Source: Thermoanaerobacterium sp. RBIITD
Lineage (GTDB): Bacteria > Bacillota > Thermoanaerobacteria > Thermoanaerobacterales > Thermoanaerobacteraceae
Assembly (NCBI RefSeq): GCF_900205865.1
Contig: NZ_LT906662.1
Coordinates: 744,001 to 808,000 of the forward strand
Length of the DNA stretch: 64,000 nucleotides
Direction: 5' to 3'
The notes beneath the pieces were generated by a model. The model did no database searches. It saw only the letters and a list, made by a program, of their open reading frames with translations, and had not been told where the DNA came from. This document shows, one piece after another, positions 27,488-35,348 of this stretch (position 1 is the stretch's first letter; every line of letters begins with the position of its first letter). A program made the translations under genes and the position numbers.

Positions 27488-27625
27488 TTAGCATCATCTC
27501 CTTTCACTTTATAATATCATTATTTTGCAAACATGCTCATAATACAAATATTAGTAAAATCGTAACCATCAATAAAATATTGATTGATTAGATTTTACTA
27601 ATATTATAAGAATAAATATTAAAGT

Positions 27626-28327
27626 CTATAATTTTTTTATCCAGCCATCTGTTCGATTATTTATATCGCCCCATACTCCTATTTCGCTAGCACCTAATGT
27701 AACTGACCCTTGATACAAGACACTAAATGTTATATCTGCACTCGCATAAGCTCTAGTTCCACCTATCCCCCAACTGTGCAAGCCGCTCCACGAAAGACTC
27801 AATACTGGAATAAAATTGCGTGTTGTGACTGCATCACATCCTTGAATTCCAAGAATACTATTTCCATCGTGTGAATAATCTACCCAAACAACATTTTCAA
27901 GTATAGCAATACCGAATATTTCAATATATTTTGTATAAGTTGCTCTTCTATATTGAATTGCTGAGCTAGATTTAATCATAGGGTTAAAATTAATGCTTTG
28001 ATTAGTTTCATTTAATGTTATAGATATATCTCCATTTTCCAAATATTTCGTTTCCCCGGGTTCTAATTTTTCCGTCAACACTTTAGCCATTAGATCTGCA
28101 TTATTCAGATATGAAATAAACTTTTCTTGTTTGTCTAGTGGAAGTGTTTTGATTTGTTCAACAAATTTAGATGCTTCTTCTTCATTTGTATTTTCTTTTA
28201 TCCAAGTCATATAACTACTAATGTTTGTAATTTTGCCTTTAGCTATATCGTCAGCAAAAGCAAAGCTAAAACTTGAAATTGTAAAAAGCACAACAATTAG
28301 AAGCAGTGAAACCAGTTTTTTTAACAT
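27626..28327 (-). CDS. Secreted module protein 4
   Basis: 233 residues with signal peptide MLKKLVSLLLIVVLFTISS, cleavage after FAFA. N-terminal helical segment (EEASKFVEQIKTLPLDKQEK), then a beta-rich C-terminal half (EIFGIAILENVVWVDYSHDG, ADITFSVLYQGSVTLGASEI). The mature part is not related to the other module proteins as far as I can see. The upstream promoter, palindrome and hairpin are intact, but the regulator gene is replaced by an Rpn-type nuclease gene. Confidence 0.82.
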   Translation of the reverse strand: MLKKLVSLLLIVVLFTISSFSFAFADDIAKGKITNISSYMTWIKENTNEEEASKFVEQIKTLPLDKQEKFISYLNNADLMAKVLTEKLEPGETKYLENGDISITLNETNQSINFNPMIKSSSAIQYRRATYTKYIEIFGIAILENVVWVDYSHDGNSILGIQGCDAVTTRNFIPVLSLSWSGLHSWGIGGTRAYASADITFSVLYQGSVTLGASEIGVWGDINNRTDGWIKKL

Positions 28328-28346
28328 ACTTTACATCTCCTTTTTT

Positions 28347-28388
28347 GTAGTCAATATGCTTCTCGGTACCAAAAAGCATATTAACTAC
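28347..28388 (-). promoter_or_regulatory. 5'-UTR hairpin, module 4
   Basis: GTAGTTAATATGCTT and AAGCATATTGACTAC pair (one G-U) around TTTGGTACCGAG, ending next to AAAAAAGGAG. Confidence 0.7.
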
Positions 28389-28404
28389 GATTTTATCTGC
28401 AGGA

Positions 28405-28540
28405 AATGGCGCCAATTTCTGTTAATGTTATTATAAACCAATTATCCTTACTTGAGAAGGTGCTAAATTAGGTCAATTTTTCTGTCACACTTTGTCACTT
28501 TATGTAATATATTGTCGAAATCGCGACCGTTTTTCGGTCA
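28405..28540 (-). promoter_or_regulatory. Module promoter and palindrome 5
   Basis: Palindrome CGACCGTTTTTCGGTCA (28524-28540), half-sites, TATAAT -10 and the TTGGCGCCATTTCC block, as in the other modules. Confidence 0.7.
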
Positions 28541-28587
28541 TAAATTAACTTTATAAAAAAAGGCAGGCATTTAGCCTGCTTATTATC

Positions 28588-29439
28588 TTAATTCATCAAT
28601 TTTTTTATCTCCTCTTTTGATAATTCTGTAATCTCTGCTATTCTGTCGATGTCCATACCTTCTTTTAACAACTTTTTTGCAATTTTTATGCTTTTCTCTT
28701 TTTCACCTTTTTCAATACCTTTTTCAATTCCTTTTTCAATTCCTTTCTCAATGCCTTTTTCTATTATCATTTTGTACGTTTCAGATTCTTCAATCCTAAA
28801 CATCCTTACCACCTCCGAAAAAACTTTTTCAATAATTTCTCTTTTATAAACTATACCCGATAATATTTCTGCCTTAAACGCTATGTCCTTCTTTTTGTTT
28901 ATGTCCAAAGGAATGTCTTTTATGGCTTCAACACATCTTTCCAGATATTTTTCCCCTTCTTTTTTCCTTCTATTTTTGTCCATCAATGGTAGAAGTGAAT
29001 ACAAGTCATAATAATCTGTCTTTACAACATCGGTATATTTTATGTCGCCAACATTTATTATTCTGTATTTATAGTCTAATGTGTTCTGTTCTCCAAAGTC
29101 ATAGTTTAAACTATTTGCCATTTTCACATTGTCTTTTCCTATATATACGACTATCTGATATGGTAAGAGATTGTGCTTTCCCATTATCTCTAGGGAATAT
29201 CTTAGCATCCTATAAGGCATTTTTCCGTCATTTTCTGATTGAAATTCTATGTGCACAGCCACATTTCCTTTGTCTGTTGTGCATTTGAATATCATGTCGC
29301 TGTCTCTACGTTCTACTCTTGCAAATTCTATATTCAGTTCATCAATCTTTGTGTATTGTAGTCCTAAAAAATAACTCATTATGTCATCTGCCATATCAGA
29401 AAAAATATTTTTCATCGTTAGATCGTATTTTGGGCTCAT
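28588..29439 (-). CDS. Rpn-family recombination-promoting nuclease (PD-(D/E)XK)
   Basis: About 283 residues from MSPKYDLTMKNIF (GGAAGG 7 nt upstream). The nuclease fold is suggested by FIFSDMADDIMSY-type N-terminus, DSDMIFKCTTDKG and VAVHIEFQSENDGK, where E-F-Q is the usual ExQ motif. The C-terminus has a repeated GIEKGIEKGIEKG run and a final helix-rich tail (IAEITELSKEEIKKLMN) common to Rpn/DUF4351 proteins. It ends just before a module palindrome. The same C-terminal end is duplicated at 32793-33050. Confidence 0.82.
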   Translation of the reverse strand: MSPKYDLTMKNIFSDMADDIMSYFLGLQYTKIDELNIEFARVERRDSDMIFKCTTDKGNVAVHIEFQSENDGKMPYRMLRYSLEIMGKHNLLPYQIVVYIGKDNVKMANSLNYDFGEQNTLDYKYRIINVGDIKYTDVVKTDYYDLYSLLPLMDKNRRKKEGEKYLERCVEAIKDIPLDINKKKDIAFKAEILSGIVYKREIIEKVFSEVVRMFRIEESETYKMIIEKGIEKGIEKGIEKGIEKGEKEKSIKIAKKLLKEGMDIDRIAEITELSKEEIKKLMN

Positions 29440-29615
29440 ATTTCTTCCTTCCATTTCTCTTCATCTCACCTTTATTATATCATATGAATATTAAAAATAC
29501 AGATTATTGCTCTAACATTTTTATATCAAAATTTTGCAGCAATAAGTCTTCTTGCTATTATGCATTTTATGTTATAAAATCTTATTAAATTAAAATAAAG
29601 AAAGGAAAGCGGTAC

Positions 29616-30056
29616 ATGAAAATTGCAAAATATGATAGTGAAGGAATTAGAAAAAAATTACTGTATGTAATTGACAAATACAAAATCACATTAAACACTT
29701 TAAGTAAAGTAACAGGAATTGACATTAATTGGCTTTCAGATTATATAAATGGAAAAAGAAAAATAGACGACCTATCAGATAATCTAAAAGGCTTCTTTTT
29801 TACCGATTTAATCTTTCTTCTGTCAGACGGAATGGAAATTGATAAAGATGAAAGAATAAAAGGAGTTATTGATGTACTGGTACAAATATTCGACCTCAAA
29901 TATGAAACTATATCACTTTATGCAGGATTAGAAAAACAAGATATCGAAAACTTTATGAATGACACTAACTCAATTAACTATGAAAAAAAATATAAGTTAG
30001 CAGCAGCTTGTATGATGCTTCATTATATATTCAAACAGCCAATAAAATATAAATAA
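29616..30056 (+). CDS. XRE-like HTH protein, copy B
   Basis: 146 residues, near-identical to 10359-10784 (same INWLSDYINGK helix and FFFTDLIFLLSDGM core), with a slightly longer C-terminus (QPIKYK). It converges with the regulator at 30166-30966 and ends about 50 nt from a truncated module promoter. A copy of the anchored-protein 3' end (about 29514-29555) precedes it, marking a recombination joint. Confidence 0.75.
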   Translation: MKIAKYDSEGIRKKLLYVIDKYKITLNTLSKVTGIDINWLSDYINGKRKIDDLSDNLKGFFFTDLIFLLSDGMEIDKDERIKGVIDVLVQIFDLKYETISLYAGLEKQDIENFMNDTNSINYEKKYKLAAACMMLHYIFKQPIKYK

Positions 30057-30102
30057 TCGGCCATCTAAAAATATTTTACCCTAAAGCAACGATTTTTTAT
30101 CG

Positions 30103-30155
30103 CGCTTTGTCACTTTATGTAGTATATTGTCAAAACTGTGACTGTTTTTCGGTCA
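30103..30155 (-). promoter_or_regulatory. Truncated module promoter, palindrome 6
   Basis: Palindrome TGACTGTTTTTCGGTCA (30139-30155) and the two TGACAAT-type half-sites remain. The -10, UTR hairpin and secreted-protein gene are gone; homology stops near 30100. Confidence 0.65.
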
Positions 30156-30165
30156 TAGATAAATT

Positions 30166-30966
30166 TTATAATAAGTTCCCATAAGTATCTATTATTTTAT
30201 TGTTTATTGCTTTCATCACAATCCCCAAATCGTTATTTACGTTAAATAATGTATAAAGTTTTTCTATGTGTCTACGCAATGTCCTCTCTGAAATCCCTAT
30301 TTCTTTCAGCACAATTTTTCTTTCATATTTGCATGCCATTTTAGATAATATCAATCTGTCAATATAATCAAGCTTTGAACTCAACAAATCATCTTTTTCA
30401 TGCATATGCCACAGACATTTTTCAATATAATCTGCAATCTTCCATAGTATTACACTTTCTTCTTTCAGACAATCAATATTTAATGTCGACATATCAAGAT
30501 ATGCAATTATTTCTCTTTCGTAATAATCTACAATTGGAATTGCAGTACAATTCCAATTTTTAAATAGATGACAATAATGTTCTGCTCCACATATCTCTAC
30601 TTGCCTTTTCAACTTCATTGCAATATTTATTGCATTTGTACCGCAATCTTCAATCCTTAAGCTAACACCTTCTACAAAATGCAATCTACTAAAATAGTCC
30701 TTTAGTTTTTGGTCGTATATCAACCTTATTACATATCCATCTTTATCACAAAGTACAAAAAAATATCCTTGTTTTAAGAGATTAGCAAATACACCTTTAG
30801 GATTAAAAATAATGTCAAGTATGTAAATTATGCTTTTATAATTCTCTTTTCGCCTGGCCAACTCTTTTTCATCAAGCATTTTTTTAAACCTATTTTTATT
30901 TGGGTCAACACCTGAAAGTTTTGATTCTCCGATTGACATAATCAATTCCTCATAAATATTATTCAT
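30166..30966 (-). CDS. GAF-HTH transcriptional regulator (orphan module)
   Basis: 266 residues, about 90 percent identical to 25643-26446. It has the same GAF motifs (CGTNAINIAMKLK, GAEHYCHLFKNWNCTAIPI; note N for Y before the cysteine) and HTH (KEIGISERTLRRHIEKLYTL). AGGGGTGG precedes the ATG. Its own target gene is deleted, so if active it must work in trans on the other palindromes. Confidence 0.87.
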   Translation of the reverse strand: MNNIYEELIMSIGESKLSGVDPNKNRFKKMLDEKELARRKENYKSIIYILDIIFNPKGVFANLLKQGYFFVLCDKDGYVIRLIYDQKLKDYFSRLHFVEGVSLRIEDCGTNAINIAMKLKRQVEICGAEHYCHLFKNWNCTAIPIVDYYEREIIAYLDMSTLNIDCLKEESVILWKIADYIEKCLWHMHEKDDLLSSKLDYIDRLILSKMACKYERKIVLKEIGISERTLRRHIEKLYTLFNVNNDLGIVMKAINNKIIDTYGNLL

Positions 30967-31007
30967 AATCGTACCACCCCTAAAACTTTTCTCGCCGAAT
31001 TACCTCT

Positions 31008-31044
31008 CCATAATATGAAACAAATTTCGCAGGAATTTGTTACA
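31008..31044 (-). promoter_or_regulatory. TGTAAC-type regulator promoter, copy 3
   Basis: TGTAAC, 16 nt, TGTTTCATATTATGG, about 40 nt upstream of the regulator start at 30966. Confidence 0.6.
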
Positions 31045-31091
31045 GTTTTTTAAAAAAATTTTTAGGTATAAAAAAATAGCCCTATTAAGAG

Positions 31092-31212
31092 CCATCAATA
31101 CATTTTTATATCAAAATTTTGTAGCAATAAGTCTTCTTCCCCGCCGTCTCATTTTATTATCAATTTTATAGGCTTTTTGATTGAATCTAATATTTTCTGC
31201 CTTTCATATAAA
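31092..31212 (-). pseudogene. 3'-end fragment of the anchored-protein family
   Basis: The last 35-40 codons match the end of 26572-27207 (IKLIIKWDGGEEDLLLQNFD-like). It joins directly to the unrelated gene at 31218, so a recombination joint lies near 31212. Confidence 0.7.
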
Positions 31213-31217
31213 TTGAT

Positions 31218-31769
31218 TTAGTTTGTAATATCGTTATGGACTGTAATTTCTTTTTTCTTTAATTGATCGATGTAAATGTATATTGTGAAATCATTCTGTT
31301 CTTTTATCAATTTGTCTAATTCATCGTCAGAAATGCCTGGCATATATATGCTAAAAGCAGAAGACATTGTCTGATTATTGTTATTGTTGGGATATACATA
31401 AGCTATGGGCGTCATATTACTCCCTATTAAATCTGCATATTTCTTGGGATATATTATTTGAAATCCAATTTTATGATTTTTTATAGCATTATTTATTCCA
31501 GGTAGTGTGTATGTCACAATAAAATTTAATCCCTGTTCTACTTTATCGGAAACCTCCATTTGACACCTTTGTATTGATAAATTGCTTACTTGCACATTGT
31601 TAAGAAAAAATTTTTCTTCGTCTTGTTGTAATTGTTTCATATTTGTTGATATACTTGTATAATTAACGGTATTTTCCTTGTGTGCAAAAATAAAATACAA
31701 ACCCAGTAATACAATCACGATGCCAACAATTGTGAAAATAATTGTTTTCTTTTTAATTTTTATTGACAT
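31218..31769 (-). CDS. Membrane-anchored extracytoplasmic protein, second type
   Basis: 183 residues from ATG 31769 (GGAGG 8 nt upstream). One helix (TIIFTIVGIVIVLLGLYFIF), then an exposed domain with NVQVSNLSIQRCQMEVSDKV and SIYMPGISDDELDKLIKEQN. It has the same architecture as 26572-27207 but a different domain. It follows the secreted module protein 5 gene on the same strand, so it is a candidate cognate immunity or processing partner. Confidence 0.75.
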   Translation of the reverse strand: MSIKIKKKTIIFTIVGIVIVLLGLYFIFAHKENTVNYTSISTNMKQLQQDEEKFFLNNVQVSNLSIQRCQMEVSDKVEQGLNFIVTYTLPGINNAIKNHKIGFQIIYPKKYADLIGSNMTPIAYVYPNNNNNQTMSSAFSIYMPGISDDELDKLIKEQNDFTIYIYIDQLKKKEITVHNDITN

Positions 31770-31840
31770 TAAAACGTCCTCCATAATCTAAAGCCTAAAT
31801 AAGAAAGCTATAGAAAGCAATATATTTTAAAACTCAAATA

Positions 31841-32533
31841 CTATTGAATGCTATCTACGCTATATTGAACGGCTTTAGGTATTTTAACGCCATTTACTGT
31901 TGTAAGACCTTGATAATAAGTGTTATAACCTGTCATTGCATTTCCATTATATACCCTATACACATCATAACGCTTTACATAGACTGAATATAAATCATAA
32001 TTTATGGCACCATAATAATCACGACTGTTATAAGGAGCAGGAGGCCCTGTAAATTGTTGTGTCAAAGACCAAGTATAAGTATATGTTCCGGAAGATGTTA
32101 GCCCAAATCCAGCTTTAACAACATCCTGAATTCCAGCTTCAACTGATGTTGTAAAGACAATAGTACCAGATACTGTTTTTGTCGTAGTTAAAGTTTTAGT
32201 TGTTCCTCTTGCCACTGAAATCAAAAAGATGTCGTTGCATCTTGGTCCAACATTATAAGCATATATAGCGCTATGATCATAATAATAATAAGAATGATCA
32301 TATCCTTCATGTATTGTACCCATTGGATAGACAAGATTATTTGTAACTAATGGACTAGTTTTTGAAAGATTAGCATCCACAAAAGTAACGATTGTACCAA
32401 CCTTATCAGTAGGTTTTCCGAGTACTTTCTCTTCAGAATTCGGAATCGCAACACCTAAAGCAAAAGCAAAGCTAAAACTTGAAATTGAAAGAAACACAGC
32501 AATTAGAAGCAGTGAAACCAGTTTCTTTGACAT
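31841..32533 (-). CDS. Secreted module protein 5, possible beta-pore protein
   Basis: 230 residues; start chosen at MSKKLVSLLLIAVFLSISS (GGAG 9 nt upstream), cleavage after FAFA. The centre has long alternating Ser/Thr-hydrophobic strands: TKTLTTTKTVSGTIVFTTSV, VKAGFGLTSSGTYTYTWSLT. This resembles membrane-inserting hairpins of aerolysin-like toxins. It is Tyr-rich before and after (YYYYDHSAIYAYN, YYGAINYDLYSVYVKRYDVY). No family assigned; pore formation is inference. Confidence 0.8.
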   Translation of the reverse strand: MSKKLVSLLLIAVFLSISSFSFAFALGVAIPNSEEKVLGKPTDKVGTIVTFVDANLSKTSPLVTNNLVYPMGTIHEGYDHSYYYYDHSAIYAYNVGPRCNDIFLISVARGTTKTLTTTKTVSGTIVFTTSVEAGIQDVVKAGFGLTSSGTYTYTWSLTQQFTGPPAPYNSRDYYGAINYDLYSVYVKRYDVYRVYNGNAMTGYNTYYQGLTTVNGVKIPKAVQYSVDSIQ

Positions 32534-32553
32534 ACAATGCGTCTCCATTTTTT

Positions 32554-32594
32554 GTAGTCAATATGCTTCTCGGTACTAAAAGCATATTAACTAC
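32554..32594 (-). promoter_or_regulatory. 5'-UTR hairpin, module 5
   Basis: GTAGTTAATATGCTT and AAGCATATTGACTAC around a one-base-shorter loop (TTAGTACCGAG). Stem kept, loop varied. Confidence 0.7.
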
Positions 32595-32610
32595 GATTTT
32601 ATCTGCAGGA

Positions 32611-32746
32611 AATAGCGCCAATTTCTGTTAATGTTATTATAAACCAATTATCCTCATCTGGGAAGGTGCTAAATTAGGTCAATTTTTCTGTCATACTTTG
32701 TCAATCTGTGTAATATATTGTCGAAACTGCGACCGTTTTTCGGTCA
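32611..32746 (-). promoter_or_regulatory. Module promoter and palindrome 7
   Basis: Palindrome CGACCGTTTTTCGGTCA (32730-32746), one half-site altered, TATAAT -10, and TTGGCGCTATTTCC in place of TTGGCGCC. Confidence 0.7.
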
Positions 32747-32792
32747 TAAATTAACTTTATAAAAAAGGCAGGCATTTAGCCTGCTTATTATC

Positions 32793-33050
32793 CTAATTTA
32801 TCAATTTTTTTATCTCCTCTTTTGACAACTCTGTAATTTCTGCTATTCTGTCGATGTCCATACCTTCTTTTAACAACTTTTTTGCAATTTTTATGCTTTT
32901 CTCTTTTTCACCTTTTTCAATACCTTTTTCAATTCCTTTCTCAATGCCTTTTTCTATTATCATTTTGTATGTTTCTGATTCTTCAATCCTAAACATCCTC
33001 ATCACCTCCGAAAAAACTCTCTCAATAATTTCTTTTTTAAAGACTATACC
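32793..33050 (-). pseudogene. C-terminal remnant of an Rpn-type nuclease
   Basis: The last 70-85 codons of the gene at 28588-29439 (FRIEESETYKMIIEKGIEKG onwards) with one fewer GIEK repeat. The nuclease domain is missing. Together with the promoter it is a duplicate of the 28.35-28.9 kb block. Confidence 0.85.
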
Positions 33051-33090
33051 CCAATATGAATAATGAAAATAATGTGTTCAAAATTAGAAT

Positions 33091-33735
33091 TTATAAAACT
33101 TTGACTAATGTACCATTATCAAATTCAAATACTTCATCACATAGTAATCTAATGTCTTCACTTATATGACTTGCAATTAATATTGTTGTACCATTTTTCT
33201 TGAGGTTAAAAAGCAAATTTCTTATATTTGCAACACCATTTTTATCCAGACCATTAAATGGTTCATCCAATATTAAAATTTTTGGATTTTCCATTATTGC
33301 TTGCGCTATTGCCAGCCTCTGTCTCATTCCAAGTGAATATTTCTTTACTTTCTTATTGCTATCATTTTCTAATCCAACTAATTTTAATGCATCTTTTATC
33401 TCTTTTTCACCTATAATATTCCTTATTGATGCTAAATATTTCAAATTATAATATCCGGAATAGTCATCTAAAAATCCCGGACTTTCTATAATAACTCCTA
33501 AATCAGGTGGAAAATCTATATCCTTTCCTAATTTTTTATTGTGTATAAAGACATCGCCGTCAGTAGATGACATTAGACCAGACAGAATCTTAAAAAGGAC
33601 CGATTTACCACATCCATTATAGCCTGTAAATCCGTAAATTTTCCCTTTTGTCAATTCAAAATTTACATTCTCGAATATAACTTTATCTTTGAATCTTTTG
33701 CTCAGATTTGAAACTTTTATAACTATTTCATCCAT
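33091..33735 (-). CDS. ABC exporter ATPase, cassette C
   Basis: 214 residues, the short-chain bacteriocin-type ATPase: Walker A GYNGCGKSVLF, signature KYSLGMRQRLAIAQA, Walker B ILILDEPFNGLD, switch ASHISED. AAGGAG precedes the ATG. It follows three permease genes on the same strand, spaced 12 nt. Likely function is drug/peptide export or immunity. Confidence 0.88.
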   Translation of the reverse strand: MDEIVIKVSNLSKRFKDKVIFENVNFELTKGKIYGFTGYNGCGKSVLFKILSGLMSSTDGDVFIHNKKLGKDIDFPPDLGVIIESPGFLDDYSGYYNLKYLASIRNIIGEKEIKDALKLVGLENDSNKKVKKYSLGMRQRLAIAQAIMENPKILILDEPFNGLDKNGVANIRNLLFNLKKNGTTILIASHISEDIRLLCDEVFEFDNGTLVKVL

Positions 33736-33747
33736 TTTATCAACTCC

Positions 33748-34545
33748 TTAATCAATATCGATAATTGTTTCTTTATTTTTGATTGTCAAAAGGATAAGCA
33801 AAATACTAAATATAATATTAACAGCGAAAAATAAATATAATGGCAAATGGTTGTAATTGTTAGAAAGAACATTCAATTTTGTTATTAAAATATGCTCGCC
33901 TAAGTAAAAATTTAATTTCGGCAGCGAAAAATTTAAAATGTAAATAACGAAGACAACAACAAATCCTATATAAAGTTTTCTTGTAATTCTTGTAATATAT
34001 AATTGCACCATAGAAATAGTAAATGTACCTATAATTTGCGCAAAATACATATTAAACAATATCCTATATATAGAGTACAAATTTTTGTTGTATTTTGTAT
34101 AATCATAAAATACATAGCTTATCCATGTGCCACTAAATATTAAACTTGATATTCCGTATAAAACCACATCATATATGAAAAAAAACATCACTATGACTAT
34201 TAACATCGAAATAATATTCGATGTATAAAATAATTTATTGTTCATTATCCTTGGCAAAGTAAATATAGCATTTTTCCCCATCATATTATCCATATACATT
34301 TCTATTACCATGGCTATCATGATATAAGGAAAAAATACCAACATCGTCTGTATTATGTTTATATTTTCTATATTATAGCCACCAAAAGATAATACAACCG
34401 AATCAAGTATCGTTATATTTTGAAAATAGGAATTATATACAACATTAAATATTGATAATGCTAAGGATAAGAAAGCAAAGATAAATAGCTTTTTATATAT
34501 ATATCTTAGGTTATAATTGAAAACTAACAATCCCAACTTATTCAT
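33748..34545 (-). CDS. ABC permease, cassette C (third)
   Basis: 265 residues, six hydrophobic segments; N-terminus MNKLGLLVFNYNLRYIYKKL, no soluble domain. Family-typical KNAIFTLPRIMNNKLFYTS loop before helix 3, also seen in 40874-41698 (ERNIYLLPRISSLKIWWFS). Probable half of the exporter channel. Confidence 0.75.
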   Translation of the reverse strand: MNKLGLLVFNYNLRYIYKKLFIFAFLSLALSIFNVVYNSYFQNITILDSVVLSFGGYNIENINIIQTMLVFFPYIMIAMVIEMYMDNMMGKNAIFTLPRIMNNKLFYTSNIISMLIVIVMFFFIYDVVLYGISSLIFSGTWISYVFYDYTKYNKNLYSIYRILFNMYFAQIIGTFTISMVQLYITRITRKLYIGFVVVFVIYILNFSLPKLNFYLGEHILITKLNVLSNNYNHLPLYLFFAVNIIFSILLILLTIKNKETIIDID

Positions 34546-34547
34546 TT

Positions 34548-35348
34548 CTATTTCAAAACAATCTCCTTTAAATTATATTTTAACAAAATATGTATGGCCA
34601 CAATCATAATTAATAGGTGAAAGTTGTTAGCCACAATAAACTCTATTAGATTATAATTTGAATTAAACGAAAAAATATATATATTTCCAATATCGAGTAA
34701 ATTAATAATAGGTATGTTTCTTAGATTCAATACTACAGTACTTACAAGCGCTATAATTATGCTTATAGCTAAACTTAAACCATAATTAACTGAAGTAAAT
34801 CCTATAGCTAAAGCCATCTCCAACATGCCCAGCACAATTAAAGACAGGTGAAACCTTATATAATAAATAATAATGCTGCTAAAAGGTGTTAAATTTTTTG
34901 CAAACAAGGTGTACAAATCATCACCATTAATTGCGCTGCTGCTCCAATTGGGACTATAGCCAAGATTTAGATATGCGCCAATATAAACGCTGAAAATAAT
35001 TAAAATCAAATAGATAATGCTTGTAATAAATATCAATATATATTTTGATATAAGCCAATTTATTTTATTATCTAATCTTGTATGAACAAATGGTGTTATA
35101 TTGCTATCATTACATACATTGTAAATTAATAATAAAAATGTTGCCAAGAAGAAAATTCCATATATATAATGGCTTCCTAATAAGTAAAACACTCCATTCC
35201 AAAAATTATCTTCTCTACTAAATACATTTGTCTTTATAGCCAAATACGGAAATATCAGTATGTATAAAAAAATAATATATATACTTTTTTGTTTAACAAC
35301 CCTTTTTAATGTAAAATTCACATAACCTCTTATAATACGTTTATCCAT
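34548..35348 (-). CDS. ABC permease, cassette C (second)
   Basis: 266 residues with six hydrophobic segments and a long external loop (YSPNWSSSAINGDDLYTLFA). Overlaps the preceding permease gene by 8 nt and is followed after 2 nt by the next, so it is translationally coupled. Paralogue of 38440-39213. Confidence 0.75.
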   Translation of the reverse strand: MDKRIIRGYVNFTLKRVVKQKSIYIIFLYILIFPYLAIKTNVFSREDNFWNGVFYLLGSHYIYGIFFLATFLLLIYNVCNDSNITPFVHTRLDNKINWLISKYILIFITSIIYLILIIFSVYIGAYLNLGYSPNWSSSAINGDDLYTLFAKNLTPFSSIIIYYIRFHLSLIVLGMLEMALAIGFTSVNYGLSLAISIIIALVSTVVLNLRNIPIINLLDIGNIYIFSFNSNYNLIEFIVANNFHLLIMIVAIHILLKYNLKEIVLK

